This document shows, in pieces, positions 5,764 to 8,682 of a stretch of DNA of 8,682 nt. This DNA comes from Roseiarcus sp. Lineage in GTDB: Bacteria; Pseudomonadota; Alphaproteobacteria; Rhizobiales; Beijerinckiaceae. The DNA lies in the NCBI GenBank assembly GCA_030153205.1, contig JASLHV010000184.1, positions 1 through 8,682 on the forward strand, given 5' to 3'. The notes under the pieces were generated by a model, which saw only the letters and a program-made list of their open reading frames with translations, did not search any database and was not told the DNA's origin. A program made the translations under genes and the position numbers. Each line of letters opens with the position of its first letter. The first letter of the stretch is position 1.

Positions 5764-6345
5764 ATGACGTACATGCCGCGCGCGGCTCTTTCCGACGTGC
5801 TCTTGGCCGACGAGCCGGCGCCCGACCGGGCCGACAAGCTCGGTCTCTATGGCTGGCTGATCGGGTCCTGGGACGCGGACGTCGTGGCCCATGGCGCCGA
5901 TGGGGCGCGGCATGAAGGGCAGGGCGAAATCCATTTCGCCTGGGCCCTCCAGGGACGCGCGATCCAAGACGTATGGATGATCCCGCGTCTCGAGGATCGC
6001 CTTGCTGGAGCGCCCGCGCTTCCCGTCACCGGCAATTGGTACGGGACGACAATGCGGATCTATGATCCGGTCCTCGACGCTTGGCGCATCTATTGGATCG
6101 ATCCCGCCACCAACACTTTCTACTATCAGATCGGGCGGCGCCGCGGCGCCGATATCGTTCAGGAAGGTCGGACGGAATCCGGCGCGGCCTCCCGCTGGAG
6201 CTTTACGGAGATAACGCCGCGCTCATTTCTCTGGCTTGGCGAATTCTCGCCGGACGGCGGCAAGACGTGGCGCCTGGCGGTCGAGGTCGTCGCCAATCGC
6301 ACATCGTCGGAACTGCCGGCGCATAAGATACCGGCGGAGCAGTAG
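5764..6345 (+). CDS. conserved hypothetical protein, DUF1579-like beta-barrel style
   Basis: This is a 193-residue soluble protein without signal peptide or membrane segment. Visible conserved-looking blocks are LGLYGWLIGSWDADV (26-40), GRAIQDVWMIP (64-74) and GTTMRIYDPVLDAWRIYWID (94-113). A strand-rich second half follows (NTFYYQIGRR, SRWSFTEITPRSFLWLGEFS). The order 'L-x-G-W/S-W-x, then QDVW, then YD-x-x-x-x-W' recalls DUF1579 and related lipocalin-like small-ligand barrels, but I cannot assign a named family with certainty. GAGG (5755-5758) lies 5 bases before the ATG; a second ATG at 5773 is less likely. It is the last gene of the tetR-led cluster, and its stop is 8 bases from that of the converging exporter gene. 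Its position suggests a role with the VOC protein, but no substrate is evident. Confidence 0.8.
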   Translation: MTYMPRAALSDVLLADEPAPDRADKLGLYGWLIGSWDADVVAHGADGARHEGQGEIHFAWALQGRAIQDVWMIPRLEDRLAGAPALPVTGNWYGTTMRIYDPVLDAWRIYWIDPATNTFYYQIGRRRGADIVQEGRTESGAASRWSFTEITPRSFLWLGEFSPDGGKTWRLAVEVVANRTSSELPAHKIPAEQ

Positions 6346-6353
6346 CAGCCCGG

Positions 6354-6989
6354 CTACCGTCGTCCGCTATCCAACGCCAAGCGTAGGGCGAGGCCGGCGA
6401 GCACGCCGCCCATCAGCCAGCGCTGCAAACGCGCCCAAAGCGGCCGTCCGGCAAGAAAGGCCGCGATGGCGCCGGCGGCCAGAACGAAGATCGCGTTGAA
6501 GGTGACGCTGATCGCGATTTGCAGTGCGCCCAGACTCAAAGTCTGGCCCAGCACATCGGTCGAAGAACGGTCGACGAATTGCGGCAGCAGCGACAGATAG
6601 AGCGCCGCGATTTTCGGATTGAGCAGGCTGGTCAAAAGCCCCATGGCGAAGAGCCGCTTCGGCGAATCCGGCGCGAGTTCGCGCAGTTGAAACGGCGATG
6701 CCCCGCCGGGCTTCAACGCACCCCAGGCAAGGTAGGCGAGATAGGCGGCGCCGGCGAAACGCAAGGCGTCATAGGCGTAGGGCACGGCGAAGAGCAGGGC
6801 GGTGATGCCGAAAGCCGCGAACAGGACATAGACGAGAAAGCCGAGCGCCACGCCGCCGAGCGAGACAAGACCGGCGATACGCCCCTGGCAAACCGATCGC
6901 GAGACCAGATAGGCCATGTTCGGTCCTGGCGTCAGGACCATGCCGAGGGCGACGGCGGCAAAGGCGGCGAAATTGGCGAAGTGAGTCAT
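6354..6989 (-). CDS. LysE/RhtB-family amino-acid exporter
   Basis: This inner-membrane translocator exports amino acids or similar small metabolites in the LysE/RhtB family. The signature TPGPNMAYLVSRSVCQGR (20-37), the following G-rich helix GLVSLGGVALGFLVYVLFA, and LLTSLLNPKIAALYLSLLPQFVD after a short cytoplasmic loop are characteristic. Five to six hydrophobic helices are visible. From ATG 6989 the protein has 211 residues, and the spacing from Met1 to TPGP is normal for the family. An ATG at 7004 (216 residues) and a TTG at 7028 also lie in frame; ribosome sites are poor at all three, so the start is uncertain by a few residues. It is divergent from the Crp/Fnr-type regulator, which is a possible controller. 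The substrate cannot be predicted. Confidence 0.92.
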   Translation of the reverse strand: MTHFANFAAFAAVALGMVLTPGPNMAYLVSRSVCQGRIAGLVSLGGVALGFLVYVLFAAFGITALLFAVPYAYDALRFAGAAYLAYLAWGALKPGGASPFQLRELAPDSPKRLFAMGLLTSLLNPKIAALYLSLLPQFVDRSSTDVLGQTLSLGALQIAISVTFNAIFVLAAGAIAAFLAGRPLWARLQRWLMGGVLAGLALRLALDSGRR

Positions 6990-7148
6990 GGCGATGGCGC
7001 TCATAGCGCAGGCCGCCGGCGCCGGCAACGCGCACGCCCGATGACAAGCTATGGCGGCTGAGCGATAGTCGGCCGCCGACGAGTCTAAGCCCTAGATGAA
7101 AGCCTTGAATAGCAAGAACAATCGGTTCAATTGCGCGGATTGCGTCGC

Positions 7149-7817
7149 ATGACGACGCTGGCGCATATACCGCTTTTCGCCGCGCTGGACGCCGCCGACA
7201 TTCGCGCGCTCGATTTGCGCTGCGCCTGGCGCAAGGTAAAGGCCGGCGAATGGGTCATCGATCATCAGTCCGACGGCATGGACGTCTTCTTCGTTTTCGG
7301 CGGCCGGGCGCGCGTGGTCATCGGCGGCTCGGGTCGCGAGATCATTCTACGCGATATCAACGATGGCGAATATTTCGGCGAACTCTCCGCGATCGATGGC
7401 CAGCCGCGCTCGGCCGGCATTGTCGCGCTGACCGACGCCACGGTCGCGCGCATGCAGGCGACGGTATTTCGCGAGACCATCCATCGCCACCCCAGCGTCT
7501 GCGACATGGTGATGGTGGCGCTTGTCGGAGCGATCCGCGCGCTGAACAGCCGCGTCGACGAACAGGTCAATCTCGACGTTCGCGAGCGGCTTTGTTCGGA
7601 GCTGCTGCGTCTTTCGCGCAAGTCCGGCGAAAGCCGCGTCGTGGTCTCGCCGCCGCCGACACATGCCGAACTCGCCGCGCGCATCGGCACGCACCGTGAA
7701 GCGGTCACAAAAGCGCTTAGCGCGCTCGAGCGCGAGGGCGTCATCGAACGCGCGCGCGGCGCTTTCATACTCACCGACGTCGCGCGCCTGCGCCAGATCA
7801 TCGCCGAGGCGCGATAG
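7149..7817 (+). CDS. Crp/Fnr-family transcriptional regulator
   Basis: This is a 222-residue cyclic-nucleotide-type regulator. The N-terminal cNMP-binding barrel spans about 5-115, with the phosphate-binding cassette DGEYFGELSAIDGQPRSAG (72-90). Glu78, Arg87 and Ser88 match the residues that hold cAMP in Crp, so nucleotide binding is possible. A dimer helix follows at about 115-145. The C-terminal winged helix-turn-helix lies at 168-210 (PPTHAELAARIGTHREAVTK, ALSALEREGVIER). The Fnr cysteine cluster is absent; the three cysteines (25, 118, 149) are scattered, so an oxygen-sensing iron-sulfur centre is unlikely. The frame opens at a TTG at 7131; ATG 7149 fits the family start (MTTLAHIPLFAAL) better, though its ribosome site is weak. 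It is divergent from the LysE-type gene and ends at a strong terminator. Confidence 0.93.
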   Translation: MTTLAHIPLFAALDAADIRALDLRCAWRKVKAGEWVIDHQSDGMDVFFVFGGRARVVIGGSGREIILRDINDGEYFGELSAIDGQPRSAGIVALTDATVARMQATVFRETIHRHPSVCDMVMVALVGAIRALNSRVDEQVNLDVRERLCSELLRLSRKSGESRVVVSPPPTHAELAARIGTHREAVTKALSALEREGVIERARGAFILTDVARLRQIIAEAR

Positions 7818-7823
7818 AAAAAG

Positions 7824-7851
7824 ACCCCGCCCGTGGGAGTTCGGGCGGGGT
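7824..7851. terminator. strong bidirectional rho-independent terminator
   Basis: A perfect 10-bp stem (ACCCCGCCCG, 7824-7833, with CGGGCGGGGT, 7842-7851) has an 8-base loop. It begins 7 bases after the Crp/Fnr-type stop. The plus-strand tail has only TTT, whereas the minus-strand tail reads TCTTTTTC, a better T-run. It would therefore serve the convergent small gene (7877-8239) as well as the regulator gene. Confidence 0.85.
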
Positions 7852-7855
7852 TTAC

Positions 7856-7892
7856 GGGAGACCAACATTGGAGGCCTTATGTTGGTCCTCCC
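7856..7892. repeat. second hairpin spanning the stop codon of the small gene
   Basis: ACCAACAT (7861-7868) pairs perfectly with ATGTTGGT (7879-7886). The stem extends through GGGAG against CCTCCC with one bulged base, around a 10-base loop. The stop codon TAA (7877-7879) of the minus-strand gene lies at the loop-stem junction, and the last codons are in the stem. It directly abuts the terminator at 7824-7851. Confidence 0.7.
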
Positions 7893-8239
7893 CGAAACGG
7901 ATAGCGGATCGGATCGATCGACCAAAGCGAGCGAACGCCAACCGCGATCATCGCCGTCACGAGACCCATTGCCGTGACGGTGACGAGATTGCGAGCCAGC
8001 ACGACAAAGCTCGCCTCCGTCGAAACTTGGCCCCATGACGCACTCTCGACAAACTCTCCCGTGCGGGCGTTGGCGGAATACGACAGGCGTCCGTCCGAAT
8101 AGGGCACGGCCATCTGACCTGAAGCTGCAAGTTCGACGTCGGAGATCGGCGCCAGATTCGCCATCGTCGCCGCCGAAGCCTGCGAAATGGCGAGCCCTAA
8201 GGCGACGACCAGAATTTCTATCAAAAGGAGCTTGCGCAT
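7877..8239 (-). CDS. hypothetical secreted or membrane-anchored small protein
   Basis: This is a 120-residue protein that I do not recognise. It begins with a clear Sec-type signal peptide: MRK, then a hydrophobic core LLLIEILVVALGLAIS, then a likely signal peptidase I site ASA|A near residue 23. A soluble polar stretch (about 25-76, GQMAVPYSDGRLSYSANARTG) follows, then a second hydrophobic segment (77-101, FVVLARNLVTVTAMGLVTAM) and a short basic end (RYPFRGGPT). This predicts a periplasmic loop tethered by a C-terminal membrane helix with the tail in the cytoplasm. AGGAGT (8248-8253) stands 8 bases before the ATG, a good ribosome site, and the gene ends at hairpins, which supports it being real. 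No lipobox or catalytic motif is visible. It stands alone on its strand and faces the Crp/Fnr-type gene. Confidence 0.75.
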   Translation of the reverse strand: MRKLLLIEILVVALGLAISQASAATMANLAPISDVELAASGQMAVPYSDGRLSYSANARTGEFVESASWGQVSTEASFVVLARNLVTVTAMGLVTAMIAVGVRSLWSIDPIRYPFRGGPT

Positions 8240-8555
8240 GATCGGCTACTCCTGGGGTCCCTAACGCCCCGCTGCCAGCCCCCTCTTACGGGACCTTCAA
8301 CAAGCGGCGTTCTGTGTTCGTCCTCTAGATACGGCGCGCGCGCCGAAATGCATGTGGCTATTCTCACACGCCGCTTATTCGTCCGTCCGCCGACTGCGAA
8401 TGGCCGTCGCGACGCGGATCCTGAAGCGCTGTTTGCTTCCGCCAAGCCCTTGCGGGGACGGGGGATGACGCCCCGTCCCCTCCAAATTATTCCAAACTCG
8501 AGTTTTTCCGTTTCTAACCTTTTCAACGGCTTACAGCGGTAAAACGTCGCAAACC
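8240..8555. other. gene-poor interval
   Basis: About 316 bases hold no reading frame with protein-like composition; open frames here are Arg-rich and lack domain features. The left end must contain the promoter of the small gene at 7877-8239. A perfect 14-base palindrome of alternating GC (8332-8345) and the hairpin at 8454-8480 are the only structures I see. The segment 8481-8545 is markedly AT-richer than the rest of the window. Confidence 0.5.
8454..8480. other. perfect 10-bp GC hairpin, possible terminator or small-RNA end
   Basis: GGGGACGGGG (8454-8463) and CCCCGTCCCC (8471-8480) form a perfect stem around a 7-base loop. The plus-strand tail is TCCAAATTATTCC and the minus-strand tail GCAAGGGC, so neither has a canonical T-run. 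Reading on the minus strand it lies about 75 bases after a possible gene end at 8556, where it could terminate or protect that transcript. Confidence 0.4.
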
Positions 8556-8682
8556 TCATCGCGGGCGCCCCTCGGATCCCGCGCCTTGACGATCCGCCGA
8601 ATCCGCTCGCGAGAGGTCTGCCTCGACCGCGATGGGCTCGTCGGACCAGCCCTCGGGGTGTGGAGGAAAATCCGGCTTGCCG
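8556..8682 (-). CDS. possible C-terminal end of a gene continuing beyond the window
   Basis: A frame open from the right edge gives 41 codons before TGA (8558-8556). It begins GKPDFPPHPEGWSDEPIAVE, and 29 of the 41 codons end in G or C, in line with coding in this genome. The first 20 residues look protein-like, while the last 15 are of low complexity (SADRQGAGSEGRPR). No family can be named from so short a piece, and a chance frame cannot be excluded. Confidence 0.35.
   Translation of the reverse strand, partial: GKPDFPPHPEGWSDEPIAVEADLSRADSADRQGAGSEGRPR

Noticed and set aside
8332..8345. Perfect 14-base palindrome CGGCGCGCGCGCCG.
   Set aside because: Alternating GC runs arise easily at this base composition, and there is no positional link to a promoter that would mark it as an operator.
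8221..8559. A 112-codon minus-strand frame whose ATG overlaps the TGA of the possible gene tail at the right edge.
   Set aside because: The translation is Arg/Ser-rich and without domain features, runs through the GC hairpin, and covers the ribosome site and start of the better-supported small gene on the same strand.

Overview
The window reads as an ordinary chromosomal segment of a high-GC alphaproteobacterium, probably in the Hyphomicrobiales (Rhizobiales). This rests on dense GC-rich coding, the style of the LipB and isovaleryl-CoA dehydrogenase sequences, and the ECF42/DGPF pair. The taxonomic call is inference from protein style. I see no IS element, tRNA, rRNA, CRISPR array, phage gene or plasmid gene.

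Left end (1-1240, minus strand): a two-gene unit reads toward the window edge. A DGPF/YCII-family small protein comes first, followed through an ATGA overlap by an ECF42-type sigma factor that is cut by the edge. A TGTCGG / CGTC promoter-like pair lies just upstream and resembles the motif associated with ECF42 autoregulation.

Positions 1387-2800: a DUF805-like membrane protein (plus strand) converges on lipB, the octanoyltransferase of lipoic acid synthesis (minus strand). The two stops are 10 bases apart. The lipB start is best placed at a GTG at 2800, because a sigma70-like promoter at 2869-2897 would leave the upstream GTG without a leader.

Positions 3009-6345: isovaleryl-CoA dehydrogenase (minus strand) is divergent from a four-gene plus-strand cluster. 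The cluster encodes a TetR-family repressor, a small zinc-ribbon protein, a VOC/glyoxalase-fold protein and a DUF1579-like protein. The tetR promoter has a perfect TTGACA -35 box. A perfect 6-6-6 inverted repeat overlaps its -10 box, so autorepression is likely and control of the whole cluster is plausible. The inducer and pathway cannot be read from the sequence.

Positions 6354-8239: a LysE/RhtB-type exporter (minus strand) is divergent from a Crp/Fnr-family regulator (plus strand). The regulator ends at a strong bidirectional terminator, followed by a second hairpin that spans the stop codon of a small convergent gene for a secreted or membrane-anchored protein (minus strand).

Right end (8240-8682): about 316 bases without a convincing gene contain one 10-bp GC hairpin. 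A possible gene tail on the minus strand then runs off the edge. Nothing here is clearly a new biological system. The most informative items are the TetR operator cassette, the ECF42 promoter candidate and the tandem hairpins at 7824-7892.
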